64,000 nucleotides of DNA from Pigmentiphaga litoralis. Its GTDB lineage: Bacteria; Pseudomonadota; Gammaproteobacteria; Burkholderiales; Burkholderiaceae_B. Numbering within the stretch: the stretch's first letter is position 1; every line of letters starts with the position of its first letter. The position numbers and the translations under genes were made by a program. The notes below the pieces were generated by a model. It searched no databases and had not been told where the DNA came from. It saw only the letters and a program-made list of their open reading frames with translations. The DNA is taken from contig NZ_JACCBP010000001.1 of assembly GCF_013408655.1 (NCBI RefSeq), positions 2,356,001 through 2,420,000 on the forward strand, in the 5' to 3' direction. Shown one piece after another: positions 38,928 through 46,748 of this stretch.

Positions 38928-39467
38928 ATGTCTACTCGTGCATTAAAGATGTTTATGGTTGCCGGCCTCGCTGCCGTCATCACCGCTTGCTCCAGCCCGG
39001 TCAAGCTCGATGAAAGCTCGAACGTGCCGGTTGAAGACCGTACCGCAGGCTCGCAGTCCGGCGCCGACCCACGTGGCGTTGCTCGTGTCGACACTACCCA
39101 AGGCGGCCTCGATCCCCTGAACGACCCGAAGGGCGTGCTGGCCCAGCGTTCGGTCTACTTCGACTTCGACAGCTACGCCGTCAGCGACAAGTTCAAGCCG
39201 CTGGTCGAAAACCATGCGCGTTTCCTGAACTCCAACCGCAACCGCAAGATCGTCATCGAAGGCAACACCGATGATCTGGGTGGCAGCGAATACAACCTGG
39301 CCCTGGGCCAGCGCCGTTCGGAAGCCGTGCGCCGCATGATGGTATTGTTGGGCGTCCGTGACGACCAGGTCGAAGCCGTGTCGTTCGGCAAGGAAAAGCC
39401 CAAGTCCACCGGCAGCGATGACTCGTCGCGCGCCGAAAACCGCCGTGCCGATATCGTTTACCGTTAA
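38928..39467 (+). CDS. pal: Peptidoglycan-associated lipoprotein Pal
   Basis: The outer-membrane lipoprotein of 179 residues has a lipobox ITAC with Cys at about 21, a disordered tether, and an OmpA-type peptidoglycan-binding domain (VYFDFDSYAVSDKF, EGNTDDLGGSEYNLALGQRR, ENRRADIVYR). It would be triacylated by Lnt. The 164-base gap after tolB probably holds its own promoter, but I could not fix one with confidence. Confidence 0.96.
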   Translation: MSTRALKMFMVAGLAAVITACSSPVKLDESSNVPVEDRTAGSQSGADPRGVARVDTTQGGLDPLNDPKGVLAQRSVYFDFDSYAVSDKFKPLVENHARFLNSNRNRKIVIEGNTDDLGGSEYNLALGQRRSEAVRRMMVLLGVRDDQVEAVSFGKEKPKSTGSDDSSRAENRRADIVYR

Positions 39468-39479
39468 GGATCTGCCGCA

Positions 39480-40259
39480 ATGATGTTTCGCGCTTCCCGC
39501 AATCAGGTCTTGGCAGCCGTGCTCTTGAGCGCCGCGCTGTCGAGTGTCCCGGCCCACGCTGCGCTGTTTTCCGATGACGACGCGCGCCAGGCCATCATCG
39601 ACCTGCGCAAGGAAGCGCGCGACCGATCAGACCAGCAGGCCCAGCAGCTTCAGGATGCCCTGTCGCGCCTCGAAAACAACCAGCGCGCGCAATTGCAGCT
39701 CGCCGGTCAGATCGAATCGCAGCAGCAAGAGATCGCCCGTTTGCGCGGGCAGATCGAAATCCTGACGAAGCAGGTTGCCGACACGCAGCAAGCCCAGAAA
39801 GACATCTACCTGGACGTCGATACCCGGCTGAAGCGGCTCGAGCCGCAAGCCGCGTCGATCGACGGCCAGCAGGCGATGGTCGATCCGGGTGAAAAACGGT
39901 CGTACGACGCTGCGATCGACATGTTCCGAAGCGGCGCCTACGCCGATGCGATCCCCGCGCTGTCCGCCTTCGTGCGCCAGTACCCGCAAAGCCCGTACAC
40001 GCCCGCCGCCCAGTTCTACATCGGCAGCAGCCAGTACGCGCTCAAGGACTACAAGGCCGCAATCGCGCAGCAGCAGGCGCTGGTCAAGAACTTCCCGACC
40101 AACGTGCGGGCCCCCGACGCGTTGCTGGTCATTGCCGGCAGCCAGGTCGAACTGAACGACCGGCGCGGCGCGCGGACCACGCTCGAACGCATCGTGAAGG
40201 ACTACCCCGGCGTGCCCGCGGCCCAGACGGCCAAGGACAGGCTTGAGTTGCTGAAGTAA
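39480..40259 (+). CDS. cpoB: Cell division coordinator CpoB (YbgF)
   Basis: The periplasmic protein of 259 residues has a signal peptide (cleavage near AHAALFSD), an N-terminal coiled coil (about 45-115, Gln/Arg-rich) that trimerises, and C-terminal TPR repeats (about 140-255) including YDAAIDMFRSGAYADAIP. It coordinates Tol function with PBP1B. It is the last gene of the tol-pal operon, 12 bases after pal. Confidence 0.93.
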   Translation: MMFRASRNQVLAAVLLSAALSSVPAHAALFSDDDARQAIIDLRKEARDRSDQQAQQLQDALSRLENNQRAQLQLAGQIESQQQEIARLRGQIEILTKQVADTQQAQKDIYLDVDTRLKRLEPQAASIDGQQAMVDPGEKRSYDAAIDMFRSGAYADAIPALSAFVRQYPQSPYTPAAQFYIGSSQYALKDYKAAIAQQQALVKNFPTNVRAPDALLVIAGSQVELNDRRGARTTLERIVKDYPGVPAAQTAKDRLELLK

Positions 40260-40283
40260 TTAGGTAGCAGCGCCTGTTTCGAT

Positions 40284-40312
40284 TTGACAGGCGCATCTAC
40301 CTTTGCCATAAT
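40284..40312 (+). promoter_or_regulatory. Sigma-70 promoter of tRNA-Lys
   Basis: A perfect -35 TTGACA (40284-40289) and a -10 CATAAT (40307-40312) are separated by exactly 17 bases, ending 10 bases before the mature tRNA 5' end. An 8-bp inverted repeat (GCGCCTGT 40270-40277, ACAGGCGC 40287-40294) overlaps the -35 and may form a hairpin at the end of the cpoB mRNA. Confidence 0.88.
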
Positions 40313-40322
40313 CTATGGCTTC

Positions 40323-40398
40323 GGGTCGTTAGCTCAGCTGGTAGAGCAGCGGACTTTTAATCCGTTTGTCGTGGGTTCGATCCCCGCACGACCCACCA
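40323..40398 (+). tRNA. tRNA-Lys (anticodon TTT)
   Basis: A complete 76-base cloverleaf has acceptor GGGTCGT/ACGACCC, D arm AGCTCAGCTGGTAGAGC, anticodon loop CTTTTAA with TTT, T arm GTGGGTTCGATCCCCGC and an encoded CCA. Confidence 0.98.
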
Positions 40399-40447
40399 GT
40401 ATTTTTGTTATGCGTTGGTCCACGAAAGTGGGGTGATGCAGGCAGGT

Positions 40448-40477
40448 AAAAAAGCCACCAGCAATGGTGGCTTTTTT
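40448..40477. terminator. Bidirectional intrinsic terminator after tRNA-Lys
   Basis: AAAAAAGCCACC (40448-40459) and GGTGGCTTTTTT (40466-40477) are perfectly complementary around AGCAAT. The T run serves plus-strand tRNA transcripts and the A run would serve minus-strand RNA. Confidence 0.88.
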
Positions 40478-40646
40478 GCGTCTGGCACGCTGGTTCGCTC
40501 GTATCCGCCCTGCCAAGATGTCGTGGGTCGTTCACCCTCAGCACGAGGACAAATGCGGCATACCCCCGACGCAACATCCCACCGGCCGACGATAGAATGA
40601 CCTTGATCCAGTCACCTTGCGTGACTGCACGCTTCAAGGACCCGCA

Positions 40647-41084
40647 ATGCGCCTGCGTTTTGCCCCATCCCTACGCCGTCAACGCCAGACCCACCGCCAA
40701 CGCGCCAACGACGCGCAGGGGACAACAGCGCTTGCGCGAGATGAGATGAACGCCAGGTTGGAGACGATCGACGCGCGCGTCGATGGGCGGATGCGGCGGG
40801 GGGAGGATTCCATGTCGTTCATGATCGAGTCCATCCGCGAAATGCGGACGGCACTCCGGAACGTGCAGATGACGATCATCGTGACGGCGATCGGGGCGAC
40901 GCTGACGATCCTGCTGGGGCTTGCGGCCTTCAATGCCACGCTGCTGTCGAACATGGTCGCCAGTTTCGATTCAGGCAAGGGAATGGCATCGTCGCTGGCC
41001 GAGATCTCGGCCAAGATACAGATGACCAATCTTCACCAGGAACGCATCGAGTCGGCACTGCGGCAGCTGCAGCCGGCGCAATAG
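40647..41084 (+). CDS. Hypothetical coiled-coil protein with one membrane helix
   Basis: The 145-residue protein has a strongly basic N-terminus (about 1-25), a helical/coiled-coil stretch with Arg, Glu and Met (about 34-80), one hydrophobic segment (about 82-105; TIIVTAIGATLTILLGLAAF) and a C-terminal helical tail. ATG 40647 follows AAGGA at seven bases; an in-frame TTG at 40617 lacks such a site. The layout is reminiscent of small coiled-coil membrane proteins near mobile elements, but I cannot assign a family. It stands alone after tRNA-Lys and its terminator. Confidence 0.6.
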   Translation: MRLRFAPSLRRQRQTHRQRANDAQGTTALARDEMNARLETIDARVDGRMRRGEDSMSFMIESIREMRTALRNVQMTIIVTAIGATLTILLGLAAFNATLLSNMVASFDSGKGMASSLAEISAKIQMTNLHQERIESALRQLQPAQ

Positions 41085-41140
41085 CGGTGCGCGGCCACAT
41101 CAGGTGGCGGTCGATCACCACCCGATGTGGCCGGCTGGAC

Positions 41141-41419
41141 CTAGGCGTTGGCTTGAGCTGACACGGTCACCACATTCACAAAGGCAGGCTTGCGCCGGTG
41201 CCGATCGATCCAGCGCTTTGCGAGCGCGCGGCCGCCCTCTTCCGCTTCGGGTTCCTTCCTGAACACGGACACGCCCTTGCCCCCGAACCAGGGGTTGCGT
41301 TGGGACACGCCCGAGTCACCTTCGGTGATCCAGCAATCGACGGCGTAGCCGGCAGCGCAGCGGTAGACGAGCATGACGTACGAGTCGCCGCCGTAGTGTT
41401 CGACGGGGTGTTGTTTCAT
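41141..41419 (-). CDS. Small conserved-looking hypothetical protein
   Basis: The 92-residue soluble protein starts MKQHPVEHYGGDSYVMLVY. ATG 41419 has GGAAG seven bases upstream; longer frames add low-quality sequence. It contains two Cys (about 25 and 32) and a basic C-terminal half (KRWIDRHRRKPAF). No family is recognised. It is convergent with the coiled-coil gene and divergent from the receptor-like gene at 41819. Confidence 0.55.
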   Translation of the reverse strand: MKQHPVEHYGGDSYVMLVYRCAAGYAVDCWITEGDSGVSQRNPWFGGKGVSVFRKEPEAEEGGRALAKRWIDRHRRKPAFVNVVTVSAQANA

Positions 41420-41818
41420 GGCACTTCCGGTTAAGACACCAAGACCAAGGTACGGACAGGGCGTGCAGGTCACAAGATCGGGTTCGCAACGTGGGGCAAC
41501 ACGCAACGCGCCGGGGCGAGCAAGGTAACAAGTGGCGTCGCAGGGCGATCGATGACGGTGTCGGCAAAGCGACAGAGAAGGCACCCAGCGTACCGGTCTA
41601 TTCGATCGCGCGCGATACGTCATAGACGCGAATCACGGACGGCAGCGGTGACTAATCGTGAACCATTCGGATACCTCCCTGATGAGGCCTCGCGGGGTAA
41701 CCCTTGCACATCGGAACGCGCCGGACGCCGCCGCTTCTGGATCCACCCGGTGGCCGCCAGCAACCGACAGCGGGTACAGTGACGCTGACAAGCACTTTCC
41801 ACCGCTCAAGGAGACTCC
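41420..41818. other. Intergenic region without a recognisable gene
   Basis: These 399 bases separate the small minus-strand gene from the receptor-like gene. Short open frames on both strands have no ribosome sites or family similarity. A perfect 12-bp palindrome ATCGCGCGCGAT lies at 41605-41616. No clear sigma-70 promoter was found. Confidence 0.4.
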
Positions 41819-42556
41819 ATGACCGCATCCCCCGATCTCATCCGTGAACTGGCCCCAACCGGCCGCCTGCGCGCCGCGCTCAACTTCGGCAACATCGTCC
41901 TGGCGCAGCGTGACGCGCAAGGCCAGCCTGCCGGCGTGACGGTGGATCTGGCGCGTGAACTGGCGCGCCGCCTCGGCCTCGAAGTCGATTTCCTGTCGTA
42001 TGAATCGGCGGGCGTGGTCGCGGATCAGGCGCAGGATGGCGTGTGGGACATCGGCTTCATGGCGCGCGATCCCGCACGGGCCACGGGCATCTCGTTCACG
42101 GCGCCCTACGTCATCATCGAGGGCAGCTACCTGGTGCCGGCCGATTCGCCGCTGCAGACGATTGCCGATGTGGATGCCAGCGGCGTGCGCGTGGCCGTCG
42201 GCAAGGGCGCGGCGTACGACCTGTTCCTGAGCCGGACGCTGAAGCACGCCGAAATCGTGCGTGCGGCGACGTCGGCCGATGCCATCGACCTGTTCGTGGC
42301 GGACAAGCTCGAGGCCGTCGCCGGGGTAAAACAGCCGCTGATCAAGTACGCTGCGGCGCACCCGGGCTGGCGTGTGATCGAAGGCCGCTTCACGGCGATC
42401 GAGCAGGCCATGGCCGTGCCCAAGGGCCGTCCGGAAGCGTTCGCGTATGTGCATGCGTTTGTCGAAGAGATGAAGGCGTCTGGCTTCGTGGCCGACGGCC
42501 TGGCCCGCAGCCAGCAGTTCGACGCCGCCGTCGCGCCACCCGAAGCCATGCCGTGA
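41819..42556 (+). CDS. Cytoplasmic SBP_bac_3-type amino-acid-binding-like protein
   Basis: The 245-residue protein has the family 3 solute-binding fold: GRLRAALNFGNIVLAQRDAQG at the N-terminus (first strand), DVGVWDIGFMA-like ligand region DGVWDIGFMARDPARA, and FTAPYVIIEGSYLV. No signal peptide or lipobox precedes it, and there are no transporter genes nearby. It may be a soluble sensor or a decoupled receptor rather than an ABC transporter component. ATG 41819 has AAGGAG at good spacing, so the missing signal peptide is unlikely to be a start-site error. Confidence 0.75.
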   Translation: MTASPDLIRELAPTGRLRAALNFGNIVLAQRDAQGQPAGVTVDLARELARRLGLEVDFLSYESAGVVADQAQDGVWDIGFMARDPARATGISFTAPYVIIEGSYLVPADSPLQTIADVDASGVRVAVGKGAAYDLFLSRTLKHAEIVRAATSADAIDLFVADKLEAVAGVKQPLIKYAAAHPGWRVIEGRFTAIEQAMAVPKGRPEAFAYVHAFVEEMKASGFVADGLARSQQFDAAVAPPEAMP

Positions 42557-42656
42557 CACACGCTGATGGCACCGGTGGCAACCTGTCAGCACACTGAACA
42601 TTGCACTGACGGCGTACCGATCGCGTACTGACGGCATACTCCCCATTGCCACCGTA

Positions 42657-42693
42657 CAAAAGCCGGACCCCTCAACAGGCGTCCGGCTTTTTT
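42657..42693. terminator. Bidirectional intrinsic terminator between convergent genes
   Basis: AGCCGGAC (42661-42668) pairs with GTCCGGCT (42681-42688). It is flanked by four A on the left and six T on the right, so it can end both the plus-strand receptor-like gene and the minus-strand catabolic operon that converge here. Confidence 0.85.
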
Positions 42694-42761
42694 GCGTCCG
42701 CGAAGAACGCCTGCCGCACCATCCGCGACTCGCCCGGCCGCAACAACCTTTACACCTGCCC

Positions 42762-43766
42762 TCAGACCTTCAGGCGGCTGTAAACCTTTCTGGCGTTGCC
42801 TTCGAATATCTTCGCCTTGGCATCGTCGCCAATCTTCGACGCATCGATATACCGCCGCGTGTCGTCGAAATAGAAACCCGTCTCCGGGTCGATGCTGCGC
42901 ACCGCGCCCACCGTTTCCGACGCGAACAGGATATTTTCGGCCGGAATCACATCCAGCAGCAGGTCGATGCCGGGTTGGTGATACACGCAGGTGTCGAAGT
43001 ACACGTTGTTGAGCAGCAGTTCCTTCAGGGGTGGCAGGCCCATGTCCAGCGCCAGGCCACGATAGCGGCCCCAGTGATACGGGGCGGCGCCACCGCCGTG
43101 CGGGATGATGAACTTGAGTGTCGGAAAGTCCTTGAACAGCTTGGACGTCAGGAACTGCATGAAGGCAGTGGTATCGCCGTTGATGTAGTGCGCGCCGGTC
43201 GCATGAAAGTGCGGGTTGCACGACCCGCTCACGTGGATCATGGCGGGCACGTCCAGTTCGACCATCTTTTCGAACAGCGGGTACCACCACTTGTCGAACA
43301 GTGGCGGATCGGTCCACATGCCGCCGGTCGGATCCGGGTTCAGGTTGCAGCCGATGAAGCCAAGTTCATTCACGCAACGTTCCAGCTCCGGAATGCAGTT
43401 GGCCGGCGCAACGCCCGGGCTTTGCGGCAACTGGCAGACGCCCGCAAAGTTCTCGGGGTAGAGCTGGCACACCCGGTGGATCAAGTCGTTGCACACGGTG
43501 GACCATGCTTCGCTGGTCTTGGCGTCGCCCACGTGGTGCCCCATGCCGATCGCGCGCGGCGAAAAGATCGTCAGGTCGGTGCCGCGTTCGCGCTGGATAC
43601 GCAATTGCTTGCCTTCGACGCTTTCGCGGATCTGGTCGTCCGAAATCACGGGCGCCGGGAAGATGCAGCCGCTGCCGCCACATTCGCAGGCCGCGACTTG
43701 CAGGCGCCGGTATTCGTTCAGTTCTTCGGGGGCGGTGGTGTAGTGCCCGTGGCAATCGATGATCAT
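42762..43766 (-). CDS. ligJ: 4-oxalomesaconate hydratase (LigJ type)
   Basis: This amidohydrolase-superfamily hydratase converts 4-oxalomesaconate to 4-carboxy-4-hydroxy-2-oxoadipate in the protocatechuate 4,5-cleavage and gallate routes. The 334 residues start MIIDCHGHYTTAPEELNEYR and carry the metal-binding His6 and His8, the IHVSGSCNPHFHATGAHY segment, FIIPHGGGAAPYHWGR and NILFASETVGAVR. These are strongly like Sphingobium LigJ and Pseudomonas relatives of the same type. ATG 43766 has AAGGAG upstream and overlaps the preceding gene's stop by four bases. It is last in a four-gene minus-strand operon; its product would be the substrate of the LigK-type aldolase encoded divergently. Confidence 0.85.
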   Translation of the reverse strand: MIIDCHGHYTTAPEELNEYRRLQVAACECGGSGCIFPAPVISDDQIRESVEGKQLRIQRERGTDLTIFSPRAIGMGHHVGDAKTSEAWSTVCNDLIHRVCQLYPENFAGVCQLPQSPGVAPANCIPELERCVNELGFIGCNLNPDPTGGMWTDPPLFDKWWYPLFEKMVELDVPAMIHVSGSCNPHFHATGAHYINGDTTAFMQFLTSKLFKDFPTLKFIIPHGGGAAPYHWGRYRGLALDMGLPPLKELLLNNVYFDTCVYHQPGIDLLLDVIPAENILFASETVGAVRSIDPETGFYFDDTRRYIDASKIGDDAKAKIFEGNARKVYSRLKV

Positions 43767-44659
43767 GCGAACTCCTTGTTGTCGTCTGGGGTGGCCGACG
43801 CGGGGTCGGCCTGCAATGCGGGGTAAAGCATTTCTGCAGTCTTGCGAAAGACCCAGTCCTGGTCGCCGGCCGATGCCCAGGCCAGGGCCGCTTGCGTGTC
43901 CTGCAGCAAGTCTTTGAGCGAGCCCGGGCTGGCCGGAAAATTCGATCCCCACGCGATACGCGGCGCGCCGAACTCGGCGAACACCTGCTTGAAAAAGGAC
44001 TCGGGGGTGGCCTTGCCTTCCCGGGCCTTTTTCAGGATCACGGGCGTCAGCTTCAGATAGATGTTCGGGTAGGCAGACAGCCCGTACAGCGCCTCGGCCT
44101 CGTGGTACGGCGGGCCATCGTCGAGCGGAATATTCAGCAGGTGGTCGATGATGATGGGCAGGTCAGGATATCGATCCAGCAGCACCTTCAGTTGCGGCAG
44201 GCCAGCCACGCGCATCTGCACACACACCGGCAGATTCAAGTCCGCGGCGCAATCCCAGGCCGCAAAGCTGGCCGGGTCACCCAGGCCGGGCGCCTGGCCT
44301 GTGATGGTGCTGCCGGCCGTGAACAGACGCAGGCCGGTCAGCTTCCGGTCGACCCAATGGCGGATACGTTCCGGGGCATCCGGCGCCATGACATCCACCG
44401 AAAACACGCCAGTGAACCGATCCGGGTGCGCCGCCACGGCATCGGCCACATACGCGTTGTCAAAGCCATAGCAGGTCGACGCCTGCACGATCGCGGCCCG
44501 GGCCACGCCCGCGTCATCCATGGCGGCAAGCAGTTGCTCGGTGGTGGTGGGGCGCTCCTGCGACCAGGTGGACTGCGTGCCGTGCAAGGGTGCGCGAGGG
44601 TAGGTCGCGGTGTCCGTCGTGATGATGTGCGGATGGACGTCGATGACGTGGAGAGTCAT
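43763..44659 (-). CDS. Amidohydrolase family 2 (LigI/PDC-lactonase-like), copy A
   Basis: The 298-residue TIM-barrel amidohydrolase has the metal motif DVHPHII, RAAIVQASTCYGFDNAYVAD, GLRLFTAG, IIIDHLLNIP and the C-terminal Asp/Asn region RIAWGSNFPASPGS. The family includes 2-pyrone-4,6-dicarboxylate lactonase LigI and related lactonases. Next to ligJ this role is attractive, but sequence alone cannot fix the substrate. A clear paralogue lies at 49544-50398 in the opposite operon. Translation is coupled to ligJ by a four-base overlap. Confidence 0.75.
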   Translation of the reverse strand: MTLHVIDVHPHIITTDTATYPRAPLHGTQSTWSQERPTTTEQLLAAMDDAGVARAAIVQASTCYGFDNAYVADAVAAHPDRFTGVFSVDVMAPDAPERIRHWVDRKLTGLRLFTAGSTITGQAPGLGDPASFAAWDCAADLNLPVCVQMRVAGLPQLKVLLDRYPDLPIIIDHLLNIPLDDGPPYHEAEALYGLSAYPNIYLKLTPVILKKAREGKATPESFFKQVFAEFGAPRIAWGSNFPASPGSLKDLLQDTQAALAWASAGDQDWVFRKTAEMLYPALQADPASATPDDNKEFA

Positions 44660-44710
44660 GGAAGCGGTCTCTTCATAAAGATGCGGTGGAAAACGGTGCC
44701 GGCGGCCGGA

Positions 44711-45307
44711 TCACCGCGCCAGCTCGGGCAGGCGTCCGGGAAATTCGGGGGGCACCTGCATGTCGACCAGGGCAAGCATGGCGGCGGTATTGGCATAGGT
44801 CCCCATCAGCACCACCAGCTCCAGCATCTGACGGGTTCCGAAACGTGCATGCAGCTGGGCATAGGTGTCGGCGCTGACCCGATGGGTGCGCCACAACTGC
44901 CGTGCCAGATCGATGATCAGGACGTCTTCATCAGGCAGACCATCCAGCGCGCGGCCGTGGCGAATCGCTTCGACCACTTCGGACGGCACGCCGACCCGCA
45001 GCGCCTCGGCCTCGTGCGTGGCCCATTCGAACTGGCTGTCCATCTCACGCGCGGTGGCCAGGATCGCGACTTCACGAACGCGCGGCGCAAACCCTGCCGC
45101 TTGCCGCAGGTAGATGTTCAAGGCCGCCAGATGGGGGGAGGTCTCGGGGCTATGCAACTGCAGGCCCGCCGGGCCGCGCAGACCGGCCAGCGTGCCCGGT
45201 CGGTTGGCGCGGTCCCATGCGGCCTGCCCGGCCTCGCCCAGCGCGTCGCGCGACGGCAGCGGCAGGCGGCAGCCGGAATGGGGATCGATGTCTTGCGGGT
45301 GTGGCAT
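44711..45307 (-). CDS. Carboxymuconolactone-decarboxylase-like protein
   Basis: The 198-residue helical protein of the AhpD/CMD superfamily contains REVAILATAREMDSQFEWATHEAEALRVGVP. The paired-Cys CxxC of the peroxidatic AhpD branch is absent; Glu and His occupy that region (EWATHE), as in the CMD-like branch. A role in decarboxylating or isomerising a lactone intermediate would fit the surrounding ring-fission-product enzymes, but this is inference. It sits between the Bug receptor gene and amidohydrolase A. Confidence 0.75.
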   Translation of the reverse strand: MPHPQDIDPHSGCRLPLPSRDALGEAGQAAWDRANRPGTLAGLRGPAGLQLHSPETSPHLAALNIYLRQAAGFAPRVREVAILATAREMDSQFEWATHEAEALRVGVPSEVVEAIRHGRALDGLPDEDVLIIDLARQLWRTHRVSADTYAQLHARFGTRQMLELVVLMGTYANTAAMLALVDMQVPPEFPGRLPELAR

Positions 45308-45383
45308 GCAGCATCCTGGGGATGGACGTAAAGAACCGCGGGGGAAAAAGGCCCCTGCCCGCGCACGTTGGCGACATCGCGCC

Positions 45384-46448
45384 TCACTGCAGCGGGATCT
45401 CGGCCTGCACGATCACTTTCTTCCATTTGGCAGCGTCGTCGCTGATGCGGGTCGTCATCTGCTCGGGCGTGCTGGCAGAGGCCACGTAGCCCATGCCCTG
45501 CAAGGACGCCTGCACGTCGGGGGACGCCACGGCGGCCTGCACGATGGCCGACAGCTTCTGCACGACGGGCGTCGGTGTCGCGGCCGGCACGCTGAAACCG
45601 GCCCACGACGACGCATCAAAGCCCGGCACGCCGCCCTCGGCCACCGTCGGGACGTTCGGCAGGCCAGGGAACCGTTTGCTCGCGGTCACGGCCACGGCGC
45701 GGATGGCGTTCGATGACAACTGCCCCAGGATCGGCGACAGCACTTCAAAGGCCACCTGCACGTCGTTCGCGCGGACGGCGCTGACCATCTCGCCGGTGGT
45801 CTTGTACGGCACACTGACGGCATCGATGCCGGCCATGGACTTGAACATTTCGGCCGCCAGATGCTGCGTGCTGCCGATGCGCGACGTGCCGATATTGAGC
45901 TTGCCGGGGTTCCCCTTGGCGAACGCGATCACGTCGGCAACCGATTTGAACGGCGACTGCCCGTCCACGATCAGCCCCAGGTCGAACGACGCGATCGACG
46001 ACACGTGGCGAAAGTCCCGCGCCAGGTTGTAGGGCAGGTTCTGGAACAGCACCGAACTGATGGCCGTGCCGTTGCCCGTCAACAGCACCGTGTAGCCATC
46101 GGGCTTGGCTTTGGCGACCGTGACGGCCGCGGCCGCAGCGCCGGCACCGGGCCGGTTTTCAACGATCACGGATTGCCCGGTGGTGGCCGACATGGCCTGC
46201 GCCACGCGGCGGGTCACCAGGTCCCCGGCGCCGCCCGGGCCGAAGGCCACCACCACGGTGATCGGCTTGTTCGGGTAGTCCGGTGCGATCCCCTGCGGTT
46301 GAGCCAGCGCGCCGGTCGCCAGGGCTGCGCAGGCGGCCACTGCCAGGCCCCTGCGCCAATGCATGCGGCCATGCGTGGCCGAAGGCATGGCTGGCCCCTG
46401 GGCCGGGTTCGCGCCTGGGTTCACATCCCGCGTCGTGGTTCTTGTCAT
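45384..46448 (-). CDS. Bug-family (TctC-like) periplasmic receptor
   Basis: The 354-residue tripartite-tricarboxylate-type receptor has a long basic N-terminal lead, then a signal peptide (about 30-50, LAVAACAALATGALAQP). The family motifs are YPNKPITVVVAFGPGGAGD, VENRPGAGA and DGYTVLLTGNG. Bug proteins bind carboxylates, often aromatic or pyrone acids. ATG 46448 has an excellent AAGGAGA site. No TctA/TctB membrane genes are in the window, as is common for orphan Bug genes. It is the first gene of the minus-strand operon. Confidence 0.9.
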   Translation of the reverse strand: MTRTTTRDVNPGANPAQGPAMPSATHGRMHWRRGLAVAACAALATGALAQPQGIAPDYPNKPITVVVAFGPGGAGDLVTRRVAQAMSATTGQSVIVENRPGAGAAAAAVTVAKAKPDGYTVLLTGNGTAISSVLFQNLPYNLARDFRHVSSIASFDLGLIVDGQSPFKSVADVIAFAKGNPGKLNIGTSRIGSTQHLAAEMFKSMAGIDAVSVPYKTTGEMVSAVRANDVQVAFEVLSPILGQLSSNAIRAVAVTASKRFPGLPNVPTVAEGGVPGFDASSWAGFSVPAATPTPVVQKLSAIVQAAVASPDVQASLQGMGYVASASTPEQMTTRISDDAAKWKKVIVQAEIPLQ

Positions 46449-46558
46449 CGTGTCTCCTTTCTTGTCGTCGCCGACCTCCGGCCCCGTCCTGCCGCAAAAG
46501 CTGGCGGGTGCCGTATCGACGCCTGTGCATTCTGCCCTCGCAGTTGCCGCCCGACCCA

Positions 46559-46666
46559 TTGAGTATTCCTTCCGAGCCGTTGAAGGAACACTCAACCCAC
46601 CGCGTGGGACGGCCGTCTCAGGCACCCACTTAACGATTCACTCAACCCCACGGAAGCAATACTCAA
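46559..46666. promoter_or_regulatory. Operator array in the divergent catabolic promoter region
   Basis: A near-perfect 37-bp inverted repeat (TTGAGTATTCCTTC 46559-46572, 9-base spacer, GAAGGAACACTCAA 46582-46595; one mismatch) is followed by ATTCACTCAA (46636-46645) and GGAAGCAATACTCAA (46652-46666). The last matches the left arm in 14 of 15 bases when reversed. Four ACTCAA/TTGAGT half-sites in about 108 bases between two divergent operons indicate cooperative regulator binding, most simply by the LysR protein encoded at the end of the plus-strand operon. Confidence 0.7.
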
Positions 46667-46748
46667 TTGATCGCGGCCGCAGGCCAGAGGCAACATCCTC
46701 TCCGACAACACGCCGGCGTCCATGAACGCCGGCACAAGGAGACATGCC

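Noticed and set aside
41552..41802. Small open frames in the gap before the receptor-like gene
   Set aside because: No ribosome sites, and residue content is Arg/Ser/Pro-rich as expected from noncoding GC-rich DNA.
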